From Lachnospiraceae bacterium (GTDB lineage Bacteria; Bacillota; Clostridia; Lachnospirales; Lachnospiraceae): a DNA stretch of 64,000 nucleotides. A model generated the notes under the pieces. That model was not told where the DNA came from. It saw only the letters and a program-made list of their open reading frames with translations, and did not search any database. The DNA lies in contig JALFVM010000058.1 in the NCBI GenBank assembly GCA_022787145.1, positions 1 through 64,000 of the forward strand, in the 5' to 3' direction. Shown here piece by piece: positions 18,672 through 26,486 of the stretch (within the stretch, counting starts at the first letter, position 1; each line of letters starts with the position of its first letter). The translations under genes were made by a program, and so were the position numbers.

Positions 18672-20456
18672 ATGAATTTATTAACAGCGGAACATATACA
18701 AAAGACTTATAGTGAGAGAGTACTTTTGAATGATGTGAATTTCAGTATCCATCAGGGAGAAAAGGTGGGTGTGATTGGAACGAACGGAATGGGAAAAAGC
18801 ACTCTTCTGAAGATTATTGCAGGTGTAGAGGAGGCAGATCAGGGAGAAATAATAAAAGGAAACAAGGTCCATATTCGTTATTTGCCTCAGACACCAGTGT
18901 TTGAAAAGAATATGACTGTCCTGGAGGCAGTTTTGCAGGGGAATGTCAATGACATCAATCAATGGTCCGTTGAGAGCGAGGCAAAGACAATTTTGCGGGA
19001 GCTTGATCTGGATGACTATGAACAGAAAATTACAGAATTGTCCGGCGGCCAGAAAAAAAGAGTAGCTCTGGCAAACGCAATTTTAGCTCCTGTGGAAATT
19101 CTGATTTTGGACGAGCCGACCAACCATTTAGATGATGAAATGTCTCAGTGGCTTGAGGAATATCTGATTAAATTCCGTGGAGCAGTCCTTCTTGTTACGC
19201 ATGACCGTTATTTTCTGGATCGTGTGGTGACAAGAATTGTAGAGGTGGATAAAGGAAAGCTTTACAGTTATCCGGGCAGCTACTCGGAGTTTGTACGCCT
19301 GAAGGCGGAAAGACAGAATATGGAGATTGCGTCTGAGAGAAAACGACAGAGTATTTTGCGGACAGAATTAGAATGGCTGCACAGAGGCGCTCGCGCCCGC
19401 TCTACAAAACAGAAAGCGCATATCGAGCGGATTGAACAGATGCAGGAACAAAAAGCACCAGAAAAAGAAGTTCAGGTGCAGATGTCTTCAATTGCCTCGA
19501 GACTGGGGAAAAAGACGATCGAAGTAAATGCAGTCCAAAAAGCATATGGTGAGAAATGTCTGTTTGATGATTTTTCCTATATTTTCTTAAAAAATGACAG
19601 AATTGGTATTATTGGACCAAATGGATGCGGTAAGAGTACACTGATGAAAATTATTACGGGAAATCTAAAACCGGATTCTGGAACGGTTGAAATTGGAGAT
19701 ACGATTAAGATCGGATATTTTTCACAGGAAAATGAATACATGGATGAGTCCATGAAGGCGATTGAATATGTAAAAGAAGTGGGAGAATATGTCCATACAG
19801 TCAATGGAACGATCAGTGCTTCTCAGATTATGGAGCAGTTTCTCTTTGATGGTACCATGCAGTGGACACAAATCAGCAGACTGTCAGGAGGTGAAAAACG
19901 TAGGCTGTATCTGCTTCGCATTTTGATGAGCCAGCCGAATGTGCTGATTCTGGATGAACCGACGAATGATCTGGATATTCAGACTCTGACGATTCTGGAA
20001 GACTATCTGGATGCGTTTGATGGAATTGTCATTACCGTATCGCATGACCGTTATTTTCTGGATCGAATTGTTCGAAGAATTTTTGCGTTTGAAAATGGTC
20101 ATATCCGTCAATATGAAGGAAATCATTCCGACTATCTTCTTGCGAGGCCGGAACCGATGAAAAAAACGGAAGGCGCAGAAGTAAAACCGAAAAAAGAAAA
20201 GACAGAAAAAGTAAAGACTCAGAAATTGAAATTTTCTTATAAAGAGCAAAAAGAATTTGAGACGATTGACGAGGAGATTGAGAAGCTAGAACATGCCATT
20301 GCAGATAAAGAACGATTGATTGGTCTGAATGCTTCGGATTTTGTGAAGCTGAATCAGCTGACAGCAGAGAAGGAAGAACTGGAGAACAAACTGGAAGAAA
20401 AAATACAACGATGGGAATATCTGAATGAATTAAATGAGAAAATTCAGCAACAATAA
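18672..20456 (+). CDS. ABC-F family ATP-binding protein
   Basis: A 594-residue soluble protein with two ABC ATPase domains and no membrane segment. The first Walker A is GTNGMGKST near residue 36 with signature LSGGQKKRVALA, and the second is GPNGCGKST near residue 317 with LSGGEKRRLYLL. Between them is the ABC-F linker with the RGARARSTKQKAHIERIEQ segment, and the C-terminus is a Lys/Glu-rich coiled coil (residues about 500-590), as in Uup-like proteins. ABC-F proteins act on ribosomes. Whether this one serves stalled-ribosome rescue or antibiotic protection cannot be told from sequence alone. Confidence 0.92.
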   Translation: MNLLTAEHIQKTYSERVLLNDVNFSIHQGEKVGVIGTNGMGKSTLLKIIAGVEEADQGEIIKGNKVHIRYLPQTPVFEKNMTVLEAVLQGNVNDINQWSVESEAKTILRELDLDDYEQKITELSGGQKKRVALANAILAPVEILILDEPTNHLDDEMSQWLEEYLIKFRGAVLLVTHDRYFLDRVVTRIVEVDKGKLYSYPGSYSEFVRLKAERQNMEIASERKRQSILRTELEWLHRGARARSTKQKAHIERIEQMQEQKAPEKEVQVQMSSIASRLGKKTIEVNAVQKAYGEKCLFDDFSYIFLKNDRIGIIGPNGCGKSTLMKIITGNLKPDSGTVEIGDTIKIGYFSQENEYMDESMKAIEYVKEVGEYVHTVNGTISASQIMEQFLFDGTMQWTQISRLSGGEKRRLYLLRILMSQPNVLILDEPTNDLDIQTLTILEDYLDAFDGIVITVSHDRYFLDRIVRRIFAFENGHIRQYEGNHSDYLLARPEPMKKTEGAEVKPKKEKTEKVKTQKLKFSYKEQKEFETIDEEIEKLEHAIADKERLIGLNASDFVKLNQLTAEKEELENKLEEKIQRWEYLNELNEKIQQQ

Positions 20457-20457
20457 G

Positions 20458-20514
20458 AAAAAGCTGTGTTACGTTTGTGATTTGCAAAGCAAATGTGACA
20501 TGGCTTTTTGCGTT
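20458..20514 (+). terminator. Terminator after the ABC-F gene
   Basis: AAAAAGCTGTGT at the left pairs with ACATGGCTTTTT at the right, with an inner GATTTGC/GCAAATG stem. Confidence 0.6.
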
Positions 20515-20543
20515 GCACGGATAAAGAGAAAAAATATATAAAT

Positions 20544-20561
20544 GTGATAAAAAGTTAACAA
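20544..20561 (+). promoter_or_regulatory. Weak Rex-like operator upstream of adhE
   Basis: GTGATAAAAAGTTAACAA matches the clostridial Rex pattern TTGTTAA-N4-TTAACAA with two mismatches, both in the left half-site. It shares AAAAAGTTAACAA with the better site 32 bases downstream. Confidence 0.45.
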
Positions 20562-20575
20562 AAAAATGTGTAAAT

Positions 20576-20593
20576 TTGGTAAAAAGTTAACAA
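20576..20593 (+). promoter_or_regulatory. Rex-like operator upstream of adhE
   Basis: TTGGTAAAAAGTTAACAA matches TTGTTAA-N4-TTAACAA with a single mismatch. Rex is the NADH/NAD+ sensor that commonly represses adhE and hydrogenase genes in Clostridia. No rex gene is in the window. Confidence 0.6.
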
Positions 20594-20700
20594 GATTGTT
20601 ACTTATTATTCGAAAAATATACAAAAAAATCAAAAAAAACCTTTAAATTTTTGTGAAGATGTGATAGAATACCATTAAAGGGAGTGCAGAGGAGAAAATA

Positions 20701-20787
20701 ATGTATTGTGGGCGTTTTTACATAGAATGTTCTAATCTGTACTTGCGTGTTACATTTCATTTTATGCAAAAGATGCATAAAGTATAA
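20701..20787 (+). CDS. Possible 28-residue upstream ORF before adhE
   Basis: ATG at 20701 follows AGAGGAG with good spacing and opens a 28-codon frame ending in TAA at 20785-20787, 18 bases before the adhE start. The product would be MYCGRFYIEC and then a Tyr/Phe/Met/His-rich stretch ending in MQKMHKV. Its last third overlaps a perfect hairpin, TTTATGCA/TGCATAAA (20761-20781), just before the adhE ribosome site. It could be a regulatory leader peptide or chance; no homologue is recognised. Confidence 0.4.
   Translation: MYCGRFYIECSNLYLRVTFHFMQKMHKV
20761..20781 (+). promoter_or_regulatory. Hairpin before the adhE ribosome-binding site
   Basis: TTTATGCA (20761-20768) and TGCATAAA (20774-20781) form a perfect 8-bp stem with a 5-base loop, 12 bases before AGGAGG of adhE. 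There is no T tract, so it is more likely a translation or mRNA-stability element than a terminator. Confidence 0.5.
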
Positions 20788-20805
20788 AAATTAAGGAGGA
20801 CATTT

Positions 20806-23430
20806 ATGGCAACAAAAAAAGAAGAAGTAACTCAGGCACCGGAGACTATGAGTGATGCGGAAAAACTCGAAAAACGGATTGCTGCCATGAAAGAGGCACA
20901 GAAAGTTTTTGCAACCTATACACAGGAGCAGGTTGATAAAATTTTCTTTGAAGCTGCAATGGCTGCAAATAAACAGCGTATTCCTCTGGCACAGATGGCT
21001 TGCGAAGAGACAGGCATGGGTGTTGTAGAGGATAAGGTTATCAAGAATCATTATGCTGCAGAGTATATGTATAATGCATATAAGAACGTGAAGACCTGTG
21101 GCGTAATCGAGGAAGATACTTCTTATGGTATTAAGAAAATCGCAGAGCCTGTTGGTCTTGTTGGAGCGATTATTCCTACAACAAACCCGACATCTACCGC
21201 TATTTTCAAAACTCTGATCTGTCTGAAGACAAGAAATGCCATCCTGATCAGCCCTCATCCACGTGCAAAGAAATGTACAGCAGAAGCTGCAAGAATCGTT
21301 TATGAGGCAGCTGTGAAAGCTGGTGCGCCGGAAGGAATCATCGGATGTATCGAAGAACCTACAATTGAAATGTCTGGTATGCTGATGAAATCAGCAGATG
21401 TTATTCTTGCAACAGGTGGTCCTGGAATGGTTAAGGCTGCTTACTCTTCCGGAAAACCGGCAGTTGGTGTAGGACCTGGTAATACACCTGTTATTATGGA
21501 CAGCAGCTGTGATATTCAGACAGCTGTATATTCTGTTATCCATTCCAAGACATTTGATAATGGTATGATTTGTGCTTCTGAGCAGTCTGTAACAGCAGTT
21601 GCAGATATTTATGATAAAGTTCGCGCAGAATTTATCAAACGTGGATGTCATATCCTGAACAAGACAGAGTTAGATAAGATGCGTCAGATTATTCTGACAC
21701 CAGCAGGAACGGTTAATCCGAAGATCGTTGGTCAGAAAGCTGCTACAATCGCAGAACTTGCTGGATTTACAGTACCGGCAGATACCAAGATCCTGATCGG
21801 CGAAGTTTCTTCTGTTGATGTTGCAGAGCCATTTGCGCATGAGAAACTTTCTCCTGTACTTGCTCTTTACAAAGCAAAAGATTACGATACAGCGCTTGAT
21901 ATGGCAGATCAGCTGGTTAAAGACGGCGGATATGGTCATACAGCATCTTTATATGTACATCCGGCTGAGACTGAGAAACTTCAGAAATTTGCAGATCGCA
22001 TGAAGACCTGTCGTATTCTTGTGAATACTCCATCTTCTCAGGGTGGTATTGGAGATCTTTACAACTTCAAACTTGCTCCATCTCTTACACTTGGCTGTGG
22101 TTCCTACGGTGGAAACTCTGTATCAGAAAACGTTAACGTGAAACATCTGATGAATGTCAAGACTGTAGCAGAAAGGAGAGAAAATATGCTGTGGTTCAGA
22201 GCTCCTCAGAAAGTATACTTCAAGAAAGGCTGTCTGCCAGTAGCTCTCGACGAGCTGAAAACATATTACCATAAGAAAAAAGCATTCATCGTTACTGATG
22301 GATTCCTTTACACAAGTGGATATGCAAAGAAAATTACAGATCTGCTTGACAATATGGGCATTATCCATACATGCTTCTATGAAGTTGCTCCAGACCCAAC
22401 TCTTCAGATTGCTAAGAAAGGTCTTGAACAGCTGAAAGCATTTGAGCCAGACGTAATCATCGCTCTCGGTGGTGGTTCCTCTATGGACGCTGGTAAGATT
22501 ATGTGGTTAATGTATGAGCATCCAGAATGCGCATTTGAAGACCTGGCTATGGATTTCATGGATATCCGTAAGAGAGTTTATGTATTCCCGAAAATGGGCG
22601 AGAAAGCTATGTTCGTAGCAGTTCCGACTTCTTCCGGTACAGGTTCTGAGGTTACTCCATTTGCAATCATTACTGATGCAGATACAGGTACAAAATGGCC
22701 AATCGCAGACTATGAGCTGCTTCCAAATATGGCAATTATCGATGCTGACTTTATGATGAATCAGCCGAAAGGTCTGACAAGTGCTTCTGGTATTGATGCA
22801 CTGACACATGCTCTGGAGGCTTATGCATCCATCATGGCTACTGATTTCACCGATGGTCTTGCACTGAAAGCTGCTAAGAATATCTTTGATTATCTGCCGG
22901 CAGCATACGACAAAGGCGCTGGCGATCCAATCGCACGTGAGAAAATGGCAAATGCTTCTACTATGGCTGGTATGGCATTCGCAAATGCATTCCTGGGAAT
23001 TTGCCACTCTATGGCACACAAACTGGGCGCATATCATCACCTGCCACACGGTGTTGCTAACGCATTGTTAATCGAGCTTGTAATGCGCTACAATGCTGAT
23101 CCAGCTCCAGTGAAAATGGGAACATTCTCTCAGTATCCATATCCACACGCAAAAGAGAGATACTGTGAGATGGCTAGATTCTGCGGTATTACAGGTAAAG
23201 ATGATGATGAGACATTCGAAAACTTCATCAAAGCAATCGCTGATCTGAAAGCAAAAGTTGGTATTAAGAGAACCATTAAAGAATATGGAATCAAAGAGGA
23301 AGACTTCATGGCTACATTAGACGAGATGGTAGAGAATGCCTTCAACGACCAGTGTACAGGAGCTAATCCGAGATATCCACTTATGTCTGAGATGAAAGAG
23401 ATTTATCTGAAAGCATATTACGAAGGCTAA
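20806..23430 (+). CDS. adhE: Bifunctional acetaldehyde-CoA/alcohol dehydrogenase AdhE
   Basis: An 874-residue fermentative enzyme reducing acetyl-CoA to ethanol with two NADH. The N-terminal aldehyde dehydrogenase half (about 1-440) has GIIPTTNPTSTAI-type coenzyme segments and the catalytic Cys in FDNGMICASEQS near residue 257. The C-terminal iron alcohol dehydrogenase half has GGGSSMDAGK near residue 558 and the iron ligands in GICHSMAHKLGAYHHLPHG. It forms spirosomes in other bacteria. Two Rex-like operators upstream fit NADH-dependent control. Confidence 0.97.
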   Translation: MATKKEEVTQAPETMSDAEKLEKRIAAMKEAQKVFATYTQEQVDKIFFEAAMAANKQRIPLAQMACEETGMGVVEDKVIKNHYAAEYMYNAYKNVKTCGVIEEDTSYGIKKIAEPVGLVGAIIPTTNPTSTAIFKTLICLKTRNAILISPHPRAKKCTAEAARIVYEAAVKAGAPEGIIGCIEEPTIEMSGMLMKSADVILATGGPGMVKAAYSSGKPAVGVGPGNTPVIMDSSCDIQTAVYSVIHSKTFDNGMICASEQSVTAVADIYDKVRAEFIKRGCHILNKTELDKMRQIILTPAGTVNPKIVGQKAATIAELAGFTVPADTKILIGEVSSVDVAEPFAHEKLSPVLALYKAKDYDTALDMADQLVKDGGYGHTASLYVHPAETEKLQKFADRMKTCRILVNTPSSQGGIGDLYNFKLAPSLTLGCGSYGGNSVSENVNVKHLMNVKTVAERRENMLWFRAPQKVYFKKGCLPVALDELKTYYHKKKAFIVTDGFLYTSGYAKKITDLLDNMGIIHTCFYEVAPDPTLQIAKKGLEQLKAFEPDVIIALGGGSSMDAGKIMWLMYEHPECAFEDLAMDFMDIRKRVYVFPKMGEKAMFVAVPTSSGTGSEVTPFAIITDADTGTKWPIADYELLPNMAIIDADFMMNQPKGLTSASGIDALTHALEAYASIMATDFTDGLALKAAKNIFDYLPAAYDKGAGDPIAREKMANASTMAGMAFANAFLGICHSMAHKLGAYHHLPHGVANALLIELVMRYNADPAPVKMGTFSQYPYPHAKERYCEMARFCGITGKDDDETFENFIKAIADLKAKVGIKRTIKEYGIKEEDFMATLDEMVENAFNDQCTGANPRYPLMSEMKEIYLKAYYEG

Positions 23431-23452
23431 TCAGTCATAATAGTCCTACAAA

Positions 23453-23484
23453 AAGAAGGTCGCCCGAAAGGGTGGCCTTCTTTC
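23453..23484. terminator. Bidirectional terminator between adhE and hydF
   Basis: AAGAAGGTCGCCC pairs with GGGTGGCCTTCTT around a GAAA loop, with A and T runs on both flanks, so it can serve both converging genes. Confidence 0.85.
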
Positions 23485-23512
23485 AATTGCAATCATATCA
23501 AACAAGAAGAAA

Positions 23513-24712
23513 TTAAGACAAAGGTTTTAAAGCGCGTTCCAGAATTCCGTTCATATGGGCGATGGCAGTTCCGTAATTTGTCATAGGAACTTTGGCATCC
23601 TCTGCACATCGAATGCGGTATTTCATTTCTTTTTCATTTAAAACGCAGCCGCCACAGTGAACGATCAGCTGATAAGGAGATAAATCCAGAGGAAATTCGC
23701 CGCCGCTGGTGAAAGAAAATGTGAGATTTTTTCCTGTGTGAGCGCGAATCCATTTTGGCATTTTCACTGTACCGATATCCTCACATTGTCTGTGGTGTGT
23801 GCATCCTTCAGAAATGAGAATGTGATCTCCGTCTTTCAGAGAATCCAGCATGTGTGCACCTCTTACCAGGGAATCTAAATTGCCTTTGTAGCGGGCAAAA
23901 AGGATAGAAAAAGAAGTAAGAGGAACGTCAAGAGGAGTATCTTTGGAAACCTGTTTGAATGCCTGGCTGTCTGTGATGACAAGACGTGGCTTGCGGCCGA
24001 TCGAAGTCAGAGTATCTTTTAATTCTGTTTCCCGGACAACCAGAGCGGTTGCACCGACATCAAGAACATCGCGAATTGTCTGCTGTTGTGGAAGAATCAG
24101 ACGACCCTTTGGTGCGGCAGAGTCAATCGGAACGACCAGGATGACGAGATCCATTGGCGCAAGCAAATCACCGACGATTTTTTTGGAATCGGCATCATCT
24201 GGAAGCTGAGCTGCGAGCAGCTCCTTTAATTCATGGATATTTTGTCCTTCTTTTGAACTGACCTCAATATAAGGATCGGAAAAGACGGATGTATCGACCG
24301 GGCTCTTTTGGGAAGGGCAAAGATCAATCTTATTTCCTACGATTACACAGGGAATCTTTTTTTCATGAATTTTATTGAGAATGGCGAAATCTTCTTTTGT
24401 GGCTCCGACGGAAGCATCAATGACCAGTAAAGCGATGTCTGTCTTGTTTAAAATCTGATATGCTTTTTGGATTCGGAGTGTTCCGAGCTTGCCTTCATCA
24501 TCCAACCCAGGTGTATCGATCATGACAACAGGACCAAGAGGCAACAGTTCCATTGCTTTTGGGACTGGATCGGTGGTGGTGCCTAAAACGTCAGAAACAA
24601 TGGCGTGATTTTGACCGGTGATGGCATTGATGATACTGGATTTTCCGGCATTGCGCCTGCCGAAGATTCCGATGTGTGTGCGGTTTGCAGAAGGTGTGTT
24701 GTTTAGGCTCAT
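23513..24712 (-). CDS. hydF: [FeFe]-hydrogenase maturation GTPase HydF
   Basis: A 399-residue scaffold and GTPase that carries the 2Fe subcluster to apo-HydA. The G domain has GRRNAGKSS (P-loop), DTPGLDDEG and GNKIDLC. The C-terminal cluster-binding domain shows the CTHH segment and the HCGGC motif that ligate its [4Fe-4S] cluster. I prefer the ATG at 24712 because AGGAG is seven bases upstream; the ATG at 24718 is too close. It is transcribed with hydE, divergently from hydCBA. No hydG is in the window. Confidence 0.95.
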   Translation of the reverse strand: MSLNNTPSANRTHIGIFGRRNAGKSSIINAITGQNHAIVSDVLGTTTDPVPKAMELLPLGPVVMIDTPGLDDEGKLGTLRIQKAYQILNKTDIALLVIDASVGATKEDFAILNKIHEKKIPCVIVGNKIDLCPSQKSPVDTSVFSDPYIEVSSKEGQNIHELKELLAAQLPDDADSKKIVGDLLAPMDLVILVVPIDSAAPKGRLILPQQQTIRDVLDVGATALVVRETELKDTLTSIGRKPRLVITDSQAFKQVSKDTPLDVPLTSFSILFARYKGNLDSLVRGAHMLDSLKDGDHILISEGCTHHRQCEDIGTVKMPKWIRAHTGKNLTFSFTSGGEFPLDLSPYQLIVHCGGCVLNEKEMKYRIRCAEDAKVPMTNYGTAIAHMNGILERALKPLS

Positions 24713-24738
24713 AAGCATTCTCCTTTCGTGCTTTGTGA

Positions 24739-25779
24739 TTAGTGTACCAGCGAATCGCCGCGGTCGGTAACAATTTGGTATCCAATTTGTTCCATTTTGC
24801 TGCGTAATTGTGCCAGGTTTTCCGCTGCCTGTGTTCCCGTGTTTGGCTTGTTGTCATAGAGGGAATAGGAAGCACGGTTTTCAAGCGGTGAGAGATTTGG
24901 CATGATGACATTGGCTCCTGCCAGGATTCCGAGTTGCTGTCCATTTTCGGATAATGCACCCAGCGCAGTAGTGGCGGGCAGTAATGCCTTTGGGAGCATT
25001 AGACGAAGAAGCGCAAGCAGATAAAGAGTTAACTCCAGACTTCCGGCCTTCTCCTGAGCAAAAGGTGTGTCGTGGTGTGGAACAAAAGGACCGATTCCTA
25101 CCATATGGGGATTTAAGTTTTTCAGAAATAACATGTCTTCCGCCAGATGTTCTGGAGTCTGTCCGGGAGAACCTACCATAAAACCGCTTCCTACCTGAAA
25201 TCCCAGCTCTCGAAGTGTAAACAGGCATTGCTGTCTGTGCGAAGCGGAGAGCTCCTGTGGATGAAGACTGCGGTAATGCGTGGAGTTAAAGGTTTCGTGG
25301 CGAAGCAGATAACGGTCAGCGCCTGCCTCGCGAAACAGACGATAACTATCTTCTTCTTTTTCACCGATGGAAAGCGTGATAGCACAGTCGGGATATTGTT
25401 GTTTGATTGTGGCAATCAGATGTGTCATCCTCTGATCGGTAAACCAGGGATCTTCTCCACCCTGGAGAACAAAAGTCCGAAATCCGAGTTTATATCCCTC
25501 ATGGCAGCAGGAAAGGATCTCTTCAGAGTTTAAACGGTAGCGGGAAACATTGCGGTTACTTCTGCGGATGCCACAGTAATAACAGTCATTGCGGCAGTAA
25601 TTGGTGAATTCAATCAATCCGCGAATGTAGACATCTTTTCCGTAGTGCTGAATGCGAACTTTGCAGGCCCGTTCAAACAATTCTTCGGTGAGAGCGTCAG
25701 TCCTGTGAGAAAGCAGAACCGTCCATTCATCTTTCGTCAGTGTTTGTGTTTCTTCGAGTTTTGCGATTGATTCCTTCAT
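24739..25779 (-). CDS. hydE: [FeFe]-hydrogenase maturation radical SAM enzyme HydE
   Basis: A 346-residue radical SAM protein needed for assembling the H-cluster 2Fe subcluster. The SAM cluster motif CRNDCYYC follows FTNY near residue 47, and the barrel continues with LQGGEDPWFTD and GSGFMVGSPGQT. The start at 25779 has AGAGG upstream; longer frames run into the AT-rich promoter region. It precedes hydF in the same minus-strand unit. Confidence 0.94.
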   Translation of the reverse strand: MKESIAKLEETQTLTKDEWTVLLSHRTDALTEELFERACKVRIQHYGKDVYIRGLIEFTNYCRNDCYYCGIRRSNRNVSRYRLNSEEILSCCHEGYKLGFRTFVLQGGEDPWFTDQRMTHLIATIKQQYPDCAITLSIGEKEEDSYRLFREAGADRYLLRHETFNSTHYRSLHPQELSASHRQQCLFTLRELGFQVGSGFMVGSPGQTPEHLAEDMLFLKNLNPHMVGIGPFVPHHDTPFAQEKAGSLELTLYLLALLRLMLPKALLPATTALGALSENGQQLGILAGANVIMPNLSPLENRASYSLYDNKPNTGTQAAENLAQLRSKMEQIGYQIVTDRGDSLVH

Positions 25780-25916
25780 GAAAACCTCTTTTGCGATTTT
25801 GACTAAAAAAATAGATTTTATAATGAAAACATGATTATTATAACACATAATAATCAAACACAAACAAAAAAATGAAGAAAAATTGGATAAAAAAACGAAA
25901 AAAGTTAGAGAAACAA

Positions 25917-25945
25917 TTGTAAAATATAACAGAAAACGGTATAAT
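25917..25945 (+). promoter_or_regulatory. hydCBA promoter
   Basis: TTGTAA (25917-25922), 17-base spacer, TATAAT (25940-25945). On the opposite strand a TATAAT (25837-25842, minus) can serve hydEF. No Rex-like site was seen here. Confidence 0.65.
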
Positions 25946-26006
25946 GGTCATATTAAGACAGTGAACGTAATAGGACTTGGAAAACAAAATTAAAAGGAGG
26001 CAATGT

Positions 26007-26486
26007 ATGTTAGAACAATCTTACTACGAGAAGGCAGACGAGATAATTGCACGGTATGGGAAAAAGCCGTCTTCACTGATTCCTGTTATGCAGGATATTC
26101 AGGCAGAGTATCGTTATCTTCCAGGTGAACTGCTGATTTATACGGCTCATCAGATTGGAGTGCCGGATGCGAGAGCTTACAGTGTGGCTACTTTCTATGA
26201 GAACTTTTCTTTTGAGCCAAAAGGCAAATATGTCATTAAGGTATGTGATGGAACAGCCTGCCATGTCAGAAAATCTATGCCGATTCTCGAAGAGCTTCAG
26301 AAGCAGCTGGGATTGGGTAAGAAAAGACACACAACCGACGACATGATGTTTACAGTAGAAACTGTATCCTGCTTGGGTGCGTGCGGATTGGCACCTACGC
26401 TTATGGTGAATGATGAAGTACACCCGAAAATGACACCTGAAAAAGTAGTTGCATTATTGCAGGAATTGAGAGGTGAAACCGCATGA
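26007..26486 (+). CDS. hydC: HydC-like (NuoE-type) [2Fe-2S] subunit of the hydrogenase complex
   Basis: A 159-residue thioredoxin-fold ferredoxin subunit. An N-terminal helical domain is followed by the [2Fe-2S] ligands in CDGTACHVR and SCLGACGLAP, the C-x4-C and C-x3-C pattern of NuoE. It starts at ATG 26007 behind AAAAGGAGG. With the next two genes it forms the HydABC-type complex, which in several anaerobes couples H2 production to both NADH and reduced ferredoxin. The start of hydB overlaps its stop. Confidence 0.93.
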   Translation: MLEQSYYEKADEIIARYGKKPSSLIPVMQDIQAEYRYLPGELLIYTAHQIGVPDARAYSVATFYENFSFEPKGKYVIKVCDGTACHVRKSMPILEELQKQLGLGKKRHTTDDMMFTVETVSCLGACGLAPTLMVNDEVHPKMTPEKVVALLQELRGETA

